Shown here piece by piece: positions 25,496 to 33,128 of a DNA stretch of 64,000 nt. The stretch lies in NCBI RefSeq assembly GCF_014641595.1, contig NZ_BMIA01000010.1, forward strand, positions 1-64,000, given 5' to 3'. The stretch's first letter is position 1; every line of letters starts with the position of its first letter. The notes beneath the pieces are model-generated. The model was given only the letters and a program-made list of their open reading frames with translations, was not told the origin of the DNA and did not search any database. The position numbers and the translations under genes were made by a program. Source of the DNA: Dyadobacter endophyticus (GTDB lineage: Bacteria > Bacteroidota > Bacteroidia > Cytophagales > Spirosomataceae).

Positions 25496-27193
25496 TTACT
25501 CGGCAGCTGGCTCGTGTTGCGGCCAGGTCTTCTGGATCAGCCAGGCAAAGATGATCACTAGCGCGCAGCCGATCAGGTTGAGCCACAAAAATGCGGTCAG
25601 CTCGATCACATAGCTGACAATGACGAATGCCTCGGCGATAATACTTGCCCAGAAAACAGCCCTGCTTCCGATACTTTTGAAATAGAATGCCACCAGGAAT
25701 ATGCCCAGGATGGTTCCGTAAAACAGCGACCCGAGAATATTCACCGCTTCGATCATGCTTCCCAGCCGCGAAGCATACTGCGCTACTGCAATGCAGAACA
25801 CGCCCCAAAAAACAGTCGCCCAACGGGATGCCGCTACATAGTTGTAGCCATTTTCGTCCTTGCGGATTATTCGCTTGTAAATGTCGATGATCGTGCAGGA
25901 TGCCAGCGAGTTATATGCGGCCGCCACAGACCCCATCGAGGCCAGCAGGATCACTGCGATAAGCAGGCCCACCATGCCCACTGGCAGGTAATCGATCACA
26001 AAACGAAGAAAGATGTAGTTGACATCGTTGGTATCACCGCCATTGGCCTTCGATAGCAGGGTGGTAGCCTCTTTGCGGACATCCTTTACCTTATTTTCCA
26101 GCTCAGCAAGGGTGCTTCGCGAGGAGGCGATCGCCTGCTGGTCGTCTTTGCGGATGGCTTCGGTAAGCGCCATTACATAAGGGCGTTTTACGGTCTGGAT
26201 CTGCTGATGCTTCTTTTCGAGCGCTAAGTATTCGGCCGCATACGGGCCGGATTGCACATGATCAACGGCAGTCTTATTGAAAAACAGGGGAGGGGCTGTA
26301 AACTGGTAGAATGCAAACACGAGCACTCCCACCAAAAGAATCAGAAACTGCATCGGGATTTTAAGTAGCCCGTTCATGGCCAGCCCGAGTTTGCTTTGCC
26401 CTTGGGAGCTTCCCGTCAGAAACCGGCCGACTTGGGACTGGTCCGTGCCGAAATAGGAGAGTTGCAGGAAAAATCCGCCGATCAGCCCCGACCATACATT
26501 ATATCTGTTGTTCAAATCGAAGGTAAAGTCGATCAGATTGACTTTGCCCATCTTGCCAGCCACATGCAAAGCATCGGTGAATGACACCTGCTGGGGCAGG
26601 AACTTTACCACCATCACACCGGCTACCACCATCCCTACCGTGATAATGCCCATTTGCTGCAAATGTGTGTGCGAAACAGCCCGAGAGCCTCCCAGCGTTG
26701 TGTAAAGTATCACCACACCACCGGAGATAATGTTGGTCCAGGTGATATCCCAGCCCAGAATGGCCGAAAGGATCAGCGAAGGGGCATAAATGGAAAGGCC
26801 TGTCGATAAGCCGCGTTGCAAAAGAAACAAAAATGCTGTGAGCGCGCGCGTGCGCAGGTCGAAGCGGCCTTCGAGGAATTCGTAGGCTGTGAAAATTTTA
26901 AGCTTGCCAAATTTGGGTACAAATGTCACGCAAAGTACCACCATCGCCAGCGGCAGGCCGAAATAGAACTGCACAAAGCGCATACCGTCGGTGTAGGCTT
27001 GTCCGGGCGCGGAGAGAAAGGTGATCGCGCTGGCCTGGGTGGCCATCAGCGACAGGGTCACGTGGTACCAGGGCATAGACTGGCCTGCAAGCAGAAACGA
27101 ATCTATCGTATGCTTTTCACGGCTACGATAGATGCCATACAGTACTACAAAAAGCAGGGTAAAAGAAAGAACAATCCAGTCGAGTGTGCTCAT
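25496..27193 (-). CDS. Sodium:solute symporter, SSS family
   Basis: A 565-residue sodium-coupled uptake protein with about 13 membrane segments. Family motifs visible are the start LDWIVLSFTLLFVVLYGIY with an SFLLAGQSMPWYHVTLSLMATQASAITFLSAPGQAY segment (about 31-66), the sodium-site helix region around SYFGTDQSQVGRFLTG (about 245-260), and VILLASMGSVAAAYNSLASC. A hydrophilic loop around residues 325-385 is an insertion seen in some branches. The substrate (sugar, sialate, vitamin) is not clear. A 47-residue membrane protein ends in its start codon (ATGA overlap). Confidence 0.92.
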   Translation of the reverse strand: MSTLDWIVLSFTLLFVVLYGIYRSREKHTIDSFLLAGQSMPWYHVTLSLMATQASAITFLSAPGQAYTDGMRFVQFYFGLPLAMVVLCVTFVPKFGKLKIFTAYEFLEGRFDLRTRALTAFLFLLQRGLSTGLSIYAPSLILSAILGWDITWTNIISGGVVILYTTLGGSRAVSHTHLQQMGIITVGMVVAGVMVVKFLPQQVSFTDALHVAGKMGKVNLIDFTFDLNNRYNVWSGLIGGFFLQLSYFGTDQSQVGRFLTGSSQGQSKLGLAMNGLLKIPMQFLILLVGVLVFAFYQFTAPPLFFNKTAVDHVQSGPYAAEYLALEKKHQQIQTVKRPYVMALTEAIRKDDQQAIASSRSTLAELENKVKDVRKEATTLLSKANGGDTNDVNYIFLRFVIDYLPVGMVGLLIAVILLASMGSVAAAYNSLASCTIIDIYKRIIRKDENGYNYVAASRWATVFWGVFCIAVAQYASRLGSMIEAVNILGSLFYGTILGIFLVAFYFKSIGSRAVFWASIIAEAFVIVSYVIELTAFLWLNLIGCALVIIFAWLIQKTWPQHEPAAE

Positions 27194-27333
27194 TGAAAAC
27201 GGGTCATAAATAAATAGAAGAGGACGACTTGTAATGCGAGCATGCCGATCAGCAGAATGTACAGCTGTTTCCAGCTATTGACAAATGGGGGCAGCCCGTC
27301 GCGGTCCTGCGAGCTATTTTCTTTTATGATCAT
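27190..27333 (-). CDS. 47-residue membrane protein coupled to symporter
   Basis: A small gene read on the minus strand from ATG at 27333 to TGA at 27190-27192, the TGA overlapping the symporter ATG as ATGA. The product begins MIIKENSSQDRDGLPPFVNS, then KQLYILLIGML and a hydrophobic run LQVVLFYLFM, giving one membrane helix with a short cytosolic or periplasmic head. Tight overlap with a transporter and the single helix suggest an accessory subunit, like the small partners seen with several symporter families. The homology is my recollection, not a search result. Confidence 0.7.
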   Translation of the reverse strand: MIIKENSSQDRDGLPPFVNSWKQLYILLIGMLALQVVLFYLFMTRFQ

Positions 27334-27544
27334 TGTTCAGGTCGAAAGGTTTAGTACTGAAATGGGCCGGGTATTGTACCACAAGCAAAAGTAGAACGGT
27401 TTTGATTTACTTTTAGCATGTAAAAATGTTAACGAAGCGTTAACGGTGGGGGTATCCAGGACCATCTATAGCACTCGCCCGTTTTGACCAATCTGCGCAA
27501 GCGATATTTTATGGTGAAATGTAGAAAAGTTAGGATTTAATTGT

Positions 27545-27552
27545 TAATTTTG
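27545..27552 (+). promoter_or_regulatory. -7 box of first wzi-type gene
   Basis: TAATTTTG fits TAnnTTTG and ends 35 bases before the ATG at 27588. I see no TTG at the ideal distance upstream, so support is partial. Confidence 0.5.
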
Positions 27553-27587
27553 GGGCCGTAAATCCACCCAACGTTAATTACTTCATA

Positions 27588-29090
27588 ATGACTTTCATCA
27601 GTAAGGGCTCGTGTGCCTTTCCCTCCCCACTATCTAAATTCTTAATCGTTTCATGCTGGTTGCTGACAACCGGTTCTGTATGTCAAGGTTCCGCGCAGGA
27701 TACCAGCTCGGTCGCTGGGCACACTCAGGCCTGGGTTGAAGTGGTGGGTTACGGTTCAACCGCCTCACGTACGCCTTTTTGGTTTCATGCCAACCAATGG
27801 GGCACAGTTCCTACAACCGGCCAGATCGGAAGTCTCAGAGCAGGTGTAGTTGGCAGGCAGCCGTTTTCCAATGACTCAGCTTCCAAGAAACATTGGACCT
27901 ATGTATACGGGCTGGAAGTGGTTGGGAATGCCAACAAACACAGCAAGTTTTTACTTCCTCAGGCCTACGCCGGAATCGCTTTCAAAGAGCTTCAACTTAC
28001 AGTCGGCCGCCATAAACAGTATGTCGGGTTCAACGATCACGAGCTTGGTACAGGTGCCTACATGTGGTCGGGCAATGCATTACCGGTGCCAAGGATTCAG
28101 CTTGGCTTTGAAAACTACGTTCCTTTGATCAGGAATTTTCTATACTTCAAAGGTTTTTATTCGGACGGGTTTTTAGACGGCAAGAGGCCGGTGACCAGCG
28201 AGCTGAAATTTCATAATAAGAGCCTTTATGTTCGCTTGGGAAAACCAAACGGAAAGGTAAAGCTGCACGGCGGATTTAATCATGCGGTACAGTGGGGCGG
28301 AAAGTCGCCTTATTTTACGGAAAATGGGCAGATGCCTAACGGAATCGATAAATACTGGTATGTCGTAACGGGCTTTAAACCAAAAGGAAAAGTAGATGGG
28401 ATTTCTTCGTTTGACGAATCCAACCGGATCGGTAACCACGTGGCCAGTCTAGATTTCGGATTGGAGTTTGATCTGAAATTAGTCAACATTATGATATACA
28501 GACAAAACCTTATCGAGGATGGCTCTCTTTTTTATCTCAATAATATTAAGGACGGGCTCAATGGTGTGACTTTCAGTATGAAAGATAATGAAGGCAAAAA
28601 TTTTAGTCTTGACAAGCTGACAATCGAGCTGCTCTATACAAAAAGCCAGGGTGGAAGCGAAGCGGCCGACGGAAACAGTATCCGCGGCAAAGACGATTAC
28701 TTTAATAACAGCCAGGTCCGGGACGGATGGTCCTATCACGATCGAGGTCTGGGGACACCCTTCATTACCCCACAGATTGAAAATAACTGGCCCAGGTACG
28801 CGGACTTCTTTACGAACAACAACAGAGTTTGGGTGATCCACTCGGGAATGCAAGGAAAGTTGAACTCGGCGACTTGGTTGACCAAACTATCACTTTCCAG
28901 TAATCAGGGCACGTACGATCAACCATTGCCAGCCAAGACTTACCAGTTTTCCGGCATTATTGCGCTTGAAAAACAGATAAGCCTGTTGGGCGGGTCAAAT
29001 GTTCGGGCAGCGGTCTCTGTTGATCAGGGTAAGCTCTTTGACAATGCGTTTGGCCTGATGCTGGCTATCCGCAAGAACTTCGCCTTTTAA
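27588..29090 (+). CDS. Capsule assembly Wzi family outer-membrane protein
   Basis: A 500-residue predicted beta-barrel. A long signal peptide leads (FLIVSCWLLTTGSVCQ), followed by a mature barrel opening with TPFWFHANQWGTVP, the family's conserved segment, then LTVGRHKQYVGFNDHELGTGAYMWSGNALPVPRIQLG (about 138-170). Wzi-type proteins bind and organise surface polysaccharide in the outer membrane. It is the only plus-strand gene flanking the EPS locus, and is a clear paralogue of the gene at 33129-34634 (similar length and motif order, e.g. FW-x-RANRYGSIP in the second). Confidence 0.85.
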   Translation: MTFISKGSCAFPSPLSKFLIVSCWLLTTGSVCQGSAQDTSSVAGHTQAWVEVVGYGSTASRTPFWFHANQWGTVPTTGQIGSLRAGVVGRQPFSNDSASKKHWTYVYGLEVVGNANKHSKFLLPQAYAGIAFKELQLTVGRHKQYVGFNDHELGTGAYMWSGNALPVPRIQLGFENYVPLIRNFLYFKGFYSDGFLDGKRPVTSELKFHNKSLYVRLGKPNGKVKLHGGFNHAVQWGGKSPYFTENGQMPNGIDKYWYVVTGFKPKGKVDGISSFDESNRIGNHVASLDFGLEFDLKLVNIMIYRQNLIEDGSLFYLNNIKDGLNGVTFSMKDNEGKNFSLDKLTIELLYTKSQGGSEAADGNSIRGKDDYFNNSQVRDGWSYHDRGLGTPFITPQIENNWPRYADFFTNNNRVWVIHSGMQGKLNSATWLTKLSLSSNQGTYDQPLPAKTYQFSGIIALEKQISLLGGSNVRAAVSVDQGKLFDNAFGLMLAIRKNFAF

Positions 29091-29092
29091 GC

Positions 29093-29953
29093 TTAAACAC
29101 CAGCTGCAATTCTTTCCAGACATATCCGAAGGCTGTCACGCCAGTAGGGGATTTGGATAGAAAAAGTGCTTTTGATTTTAGTCTTATCCATCACAGAATA
29201 GGCTGGGCGCACTGCTTTGGTTACATATTCGGATGTTTTGACAGGATTAAGAGCGACCTGAGTGCTGCTGATATCAAAAACAGCTTTGGCGAAGTCGTAC
29301 CAGGAAGTCACTCCTTCGTTGCTGTAGTGGTAAATCCCGTACGCCTTATTTTCTGACTTAACGATGTCAAGGATTACGTTGGCGAGATCGATCGCATACG
29401 TGGGTGAACCGGCCTGATCGACGATCACGCCCAGTTGGTCGCGTTCGCGGCCGAGGCGCAGCATTGTTTTAACAAAATTATTTCCAAACTCGGAGTATAG
29501 CCAGCTTGTGCGGATGGTGAAGTGTTCAGGCAGGATTTCTGCGATTGCAGCTTCACCTTCAAGCTTGGTCAGCCCGTATATATTTTCCGGTTCGGCCGCA
29601 TCCGTTTCTGACAGGACTTTAGGAACATCCCCTTTGAACACAAAATCAGTGGAAATGTGAATAAGTGTTGCCTGGTGTTTCTTGCAAACTTCGGCTATAT
29701 ACGCAGCTCCGTCGCGGTTCACTTTCCGGCAGGTATCCACGTCGTCCTCGGCTTTATCTACCGCTGTGTAGGCGGCGCAGTTGATTACGTATTGTGGTTC
29801 TTCGGCTGTAAACAGCTTGTCTAGAAGGTCTTTGTCGAGGATATTGGCGTGTTCTTCGGAAGGAAATGAAATGTCGGTGAGATTACGTTCTGCTGAGATC
29901 TTTTTAAGGCAGCTTCCTAACTGCCCTGAGGCACCTAATACAACTATTTTCAT
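29093..29953 (-). CDS. rfbD: dTDP-4-dehydrorhamnose reductase
   Basis: A 286-residue short-chain dehydrogenase that reduces dTDP-4-keto-L-rhamnose to dTDP-L-rhamnose, using NAD(P)H. The nucleotide-binding motif is GASGQLGSCLKK (residues 7-18). INCAAYTAVDKAEDD and ISTDFVFKGD are family hallmarks, followed by the YGLTKLEGE catalytic Tyr-x-x-x-Lys (about residues 125-133). It is the last minus-strand gene of the EPS locus. RfbA, RfbB and RfbC are not in the window, so the rest of the pathway must be elsewhere or the enzyme serves another branch. Confidence 0.92.
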   Translation of the reverse strand: MKIVVLGASGQLGSCLKKISAERNLTDISFPSEEHANILDKDLLDKLFTAEEPQYVINCAAYTAVDKAEDDVDTCRKVNRDGAAYIAEVCKKHQATLIHISTDFVFKGDVPKVLSETDAAEPENIYGLTKLEGEAAIAEILPEHFTIRTSWLYSEFGNNFVKTMLRLGRERDQLGVIVDQAGSPTYAIDLANVILDIVKSENKAYGIYHYSNEGVTSWYDFAKAVFDISSTQVALNPVKTSEYVTKAVRPAYSVMDKTKIKSTFSIQIPYWRDSLRICLERIAAGV

Positions 29954-29975
29954 TGAGTATTTTTATAATGCTTGG

Positions 29976-30110
29976 GTGACAAAGTTAAACAATGCCTCAG
30001 GGAAGGAAGTGTTATTTGGAGATTATTATTTTGCGGAATGTGGTCTTACCTATTTCGGTGCCAACATCGGCGGCATACCAATCGGCGGGCCGAAGAGGTT
30101 GGGTATGTAA
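29976..30110 (+). CDS. Possible 44-codon small ORF
   Basis: A frame starting at GTG (29976) reads VTKLNNASGKEVLFGDYY, then FAECGLTYFGANIGGIPIGG and ends PKRLGM at TAA (30108-30110), directly before the hairpin at 30111. The composition (Gly, Tyr, Asn) is protein-like but I recognise no family, there is no clear start signal, and it may be a remnant. It lies between rfbD and wcaJ on the opposite strand. Confidence 0.25.
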   Translation: MTKLNNASGKEVLFGDYYFAECGLTYFGANIGGIPIGGPKRLGM

Positions 30111-30139
30111 CTCAAAAGGCGCCATTGGCGCCTTTTGAG
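30111..30139. terminator. Palindromic terminator after wcaJ-type gene
   Basis: CTCAAAAGGCGCCA (30111-30124) and TGGCGCCTTTTGAG (30126-30139) are perfect inverted copies around one base. The position, 33 bases after the wcaJ-type stop on the minus strand, fits a terminator, though the T tract is short (TTTTGAGTT). It may separate wcaJ from rfbD. Confidence 0.7.
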
Positions 30140-30171
30140 TTCTTTCGGTTGTGGATACTGTAAGAAGAAAT

Positions 30172-31539
30172 CTACTGACCGCGTCCAAGGACCATTACTT
30201 GCACGGTTCTGAAAATCAACTGAACGTCATCAAAAACGCTGTATGATTTAAGGTATTGAAGATCGTATTTCAGACGCTCCACGTTTTTCGCCACGGTATC
30301 GGCATAACCCACATTAATCTGGCCGATCGAGGTAATGCCCGGTTTAACGGTGAGCAGGCGCTGGAAATCATGCGGAGCGGCCTCCATCAGCATATCAACG
30401 TCGTATTTGTACAAGGGGCGCGGCCCTACTACCGACATTTCGCCTTTTAGCACATTGATAAATTGCGGAAGCTCATCAAGGCGTGATTTGCGGAGAATAC
30501 GGCCAATCGGCGTAATGCGGGGATCGTCATCTCCTTTGGAATGCTGCAAACCCATTTTGTCTGCATCCACACGCATGCTGCGGAACTTGTAGATGTAGAA
30601 CAATTCGCCCCAGCGGCCTGAACGCTGCTGTTTGAAGAACACAGGTCCAGGTGAGGTAATTTTGATCGCTGCCCACACCAGGAAGAATACGGGAGCGCCC
30701 AGAATCATCACAACGATGGAGAATATCAAATCGAATGCGCGTTTGACGGTCTGTTCGTTCAGGCTTGAAAACGGTTTTGTATTTACCTGAATAATCGGAT
30801 AGATATCGTGGTACTCGATTGTGGCCATATTGGTTACAAAGCCGCGGAAATCCGGAACCAGACGAATCTGCGTACGTTGCCGTTCACCCATCTTAATTAC
30901 TTCCCGTACTTGCTCGTCAGTCATTTCTGACAAGCAGCAATACAAGTAGTCGAGTTGCTTACCTTTAACCAACGTTTCTATCTCGTCGATGCCATTGGAA
31001 TTTTCACCGGCCTGCAACATTCCGTAGTACCGGTAGCCAAGTTCCTTGCGATCATTATAGAATTCGCGGATCAGCTGGGCCAATTCGCCCCTGCCTACGA
31101 TTGCATAACGATTATAGTTATAACCCGCCTGACGGTACATTTTCAAGGAAATTACCGCAGCCGCCCTGCTTAGGGTGGATGTGACGATGAAAAAACCGTA
31201 GGTCATCAGGAACTGGTACCGCGAATACTCTTCACCTTGTTTGCTCAGGTACAAAAAAGCAGTCATGACCGCGCAGTGTACGGTTACCGCTTTCAGAAAC
31301 GCGGTAAGCTGAGTATTGAAGTGATAGGAAAGCCGCGTGAACAGGTAGGTCTTGAAGACATGGATCGTAAAAATCCAAACAAGGTTGGCTACCAAGAGCA
31401 GATTAATGTACTCATTCTCGAGGATACCGACCACGTTGTCGAAGCGCAATAGGTAGGCAACAACGAAGGAGAGGTTGAGAAGAGCGACGTCCAACCACAA
31501 ATGTACCTTGGGCAGGAGTCCTGGATAGTGGTTTTTCAT
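30172..31539 (-). CDS. wcaJ: Undecaprenyl-phosphate glucose-1-phosphate transferase, WcaJ-type
   Basis: A 455-residue initiating transferase that loads the first sugar phosphate on the lipid carrier. Four to five N-terminal membrane helices (about 10-115), then a CoA-binding-like domain (about 130-250, YAIVGRGELAQLI), then the catalytic sugar transferase domain (about 265-455) with KRAFDLIFSIVVMI membrane anchor, KFRSMRVDADKMG, SRLDELPQFINVLKGEMSVVGPRPLY and KPGITSIGQIN. All catalytic elements of polyprenyl glycosylphosphotransferases are present. It is preceded by an ACTCAACGTT element 8 bases before the ATG and a promoter. Confidence 0.92.
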   Translation of the reverse strand: MKNHYPGLLPKVHLWLDVALLNLSFVVAYLLRFDNVVGILENEYINLLLVANLVWIFTIHVFKTYLFTRLSYHFNTQLTAFLKAVTVHCAVMTAFLYLSKQGEEYSRYQFLMTYGFFIVTSTLSRAAAVISLKMYRQAGYNYNRYAIVGRGELAQLIREFYNDRKELGYRYYGMLQAGENSNGIDEIETLVKGKQLDYLYCCLSEMTDEQVREVIKMGERQRTQIRLVPDFRGFVTNMATIEYHDIYPIIQVNTKPFSSLNEQTVKRAFDLIFSIVVMILGAPVFFLVWAAIKITSPGPVFFKQQRSGRWGELFYIYKFRSMRVDADKMGLQHSKGDDDPRITPIGRILRKSRLDELPQFINVLKGEMSVVGPRPLYKYDVDMLMEAAPHDFQRLLTVKPGITSIGQINVGYADTVAKNVERLKYDLQYLKSYSVFDDVQLIFRTVQVMVLGRGQ

Positions 31540-31547
31540 AAAATGTT

Positions 31548-31557
31548 AACGTTGAGT
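31548..31557 (-). promoter_or_regulatory. ACTCAACGTT leader element, wcaJ
   Basis: Minus strand ACTCAACGTT lies 8 bases upstream of the wcaJ ATG, inside the predicted transcribed leader. Further upstream CGCTCAAATAC (around 31561-31571) matches GCTCAAATAC before the ugd leader. The same ten bases are found upstream of wza, wzc and the ugd leader ORF. Function unknown. Confidence 0.55.
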
Positions 31558-31605
31558 TGAGTATTTGAGCGATATCGCAGATTTCTCTCCAGTGAATCAC
31601 AATTA

Positions 31606-31636
31606 CAAGTGTACGGGAAATCCTTGAATATTGCAA
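31606..31636 (-). promoter_or_regulatory. Promoter of wcaJ-type gene
   Basis: On the minus strand TTG (31634-31636), 20 bases, TACACTTG (31606-31613), one mismatch from TAnnTTTG, with ideal spacing. Transcription would start near 31599, giving a leader of about 60 bases that contains ACTCAACGTT. Confidence 0.5.
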
Positions 31637-31689
31637 CGCAATTGGCGAATTTGGGGCAAAATAATTCAATTTCTTATAGTTTGGCACTT

Positions 31690-31699
31690 TACGTTGAGT
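31690..31699 (-). promoter_or_regulatory. ACTCAACGTA variant element
   Basis: Minus strand ACTCAACGTA, one base different from the shared element, between the PorP/SprF-like gene and wcaJ. Two bases later there is GTG that opens a frame running into wcaJ in another frame; I do not think that frame is a gene. Confidence 0.4.
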
Positions 31700-31732
31700 A
31701 AATTGAAATTTCGGAGGTTGGTCCGGTCAGCT

Positions 31733-33079
31733 CTAACGTTTTTTCAATTCTATCGCCAGTGACAAGTCAAGGTGACCTGATTTTGTTATCATGCTGGAAA
31801 GCAAAGTCTGGCTGCCGAAAGTGAGGTTACCGGTTTTAAACGCTACACCCATTCCGAAGCCCATATAGCGGTAGTAGGAAATCGGGAGGGATATCTGGAT
31901 TTTTTTTCGATCGTAAACCGGTTCCAGCATTAATCCGGATGGACTGTAAAGATCATCCTGGTTTTGTTTGCTCAGACCTATTCTGCCATTTAACCTTACA
32001 CCGAGTTGTTTGTTATACCTGGCATATAATTGAACCACTAGCGAAGTGGGTAGTTTTACCTTGTAGGTCTGTTTACCAGATGATGTCTTCTGGAAAAGCC
32101 CGGGGTATTTGTCAAATACAAGCGTTGTCTTGCTGAAATTGGAATTCTTGAAGTTATTGTTAAAAAACAGGCCTTCACCTTCGCCGATGTTGATGTCGTA
32201 TGACTTCGTATAAGCGGAATCTGATTTATATCTAACCGACCCGATATCGATCAGCGAGACTGCGAAAATAAAATCATGGGATTCAATGTCTTTTCCCAAG
32301 TGTTTGAACACAAAACCAAGATTACCGCCCAGTGAGAGTTTTTGCGCGCTAAGCAAAGCGCCTGCTCCGAAGTCATCAAAAAGACGTCCCGAAGTTTGCG
32401 TTGTAACCGCCCCAGTAGCGTCGTTCAAGGCCGTAAGATAGGAGTTGTAACGATTTACGGTACCATTAAAACCTGACAGCGCGATAGATGTATGCGAGTT
32501 GCTCATTAAAAGTTTGAGAGCCCCCCCGAGGGAAACAGTATAATCTTGTTGTTGGATCAAATCGTATGAGAGGCCTGGTGCAAACTCTGAAAATGCCGCT
32601 AAATCCATACGCATTTCACGATTTGCCATATTGTAAGGATATTCTTGCTGGACTTTAACATATTCGCCGATTTCACTTATGAGACGGCCGTCTAAGCCCC
32701 GATAATTTGAAAAAAGCCGTATGGCTGTGGTTGCCGACACAGAAAACCGCGGACTAACCCGTGCCGAGATGCCGGGGCCAAATAATGTTACATTGCCCTG
32801 CCCGGTTGAAATCCGCGAGGTTGTCAGTATGCGATCTCTGATGTAGGGGCCATTCAGACGCGCCAGGTCCCAAAAAGACATCGCGCCGGTATTTGATCCG
32901 ATATCCGTTTGAAATGACACGATATTGGCAGTCCAGTCATTTACATCGCGGTTTGCTACGCTCGCGTAGGCAGGATTGATCGCCAACTGATTCACAAAGG
33001 ACTTGTCGTACAGGTTTTGCGCGACAAGTAAATTTGGCAAGGTTACTAATATGAACAGCAGAGTCCTGGATTTTTCCAT
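31733..33079 (-). CDS. PorP/SprF-like outer-membrane protein
   Basis: A 448-residue exported protein with signal peptide (LLFILVTLPNLLVA-Q) and then NLYDKSFVNQLAINPAYASV, which resembles the opening of the PorP/SprF and DUF5723-type barrels (conserved NPA). The rest is amphipathic beta-strand sequence ending in LSLAIELKKR, as expected for an outer-membrane barrel. PorP/SprF proteins are part of, or work beside, the type IX secretion system, but this one is longer than usual (about 300-350) and lies among polysaccharide genes, so it may be an EPS surface protein. It lies 49 bases after the second wzi gene, co-directional. Confidence 0.55.
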   Translation of the reverse strand: MEKSRTLLFILVTLPNLLVAQNLYDKSFVNQLAINPAYASVANRDVNDWTANIVSFQTDIGSNTGAMSFWDLARLNGPYIRDRILTTSRISTGQGNVTLFGPGISARVSPRFSVSATTAIRLFSNYRGLDGRLISEIGEYVKVQQEYPYNMANREMRMDLAAFSEFAPGLSYDLIQQQDYTVSLGGALKLLMSNSHTSIALSGFNGTVNRYNSYLTALNDATGAVTTQTSGRLFDDFGAGALLSAQKLSLGGNLGFVFKHLGKDIESHDFIFAVSLIDIGSVRYKSDSAYTKSYDINIGEGEGLFFNNNFKNSNFSKTTLVFDKYPGLFQKTSSGKQTYKVKLPTSLVVQLYARYNKQLGVRLNGRIGLSKQNQDDLYSPSGLMLEPVYDRKKIQISLPISYYRYMGFGMGVAFKTGNLTFGSQTLLSSMITKSGHLDLSLAIELKKR

Positions 33080-33128
33080 AGCACTTGTTTAGACTTATCT
33101 TCTGCCGATTGGCACTTCACAAGGCTGT

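Noticed and set aside
31412..31687. 91-codon GTG-start frame after the ACTCAACGTA variant
   Set aside because: Most of it overlaps wcaJ in another frame, and the overlap part has typical out-of-frame composition.
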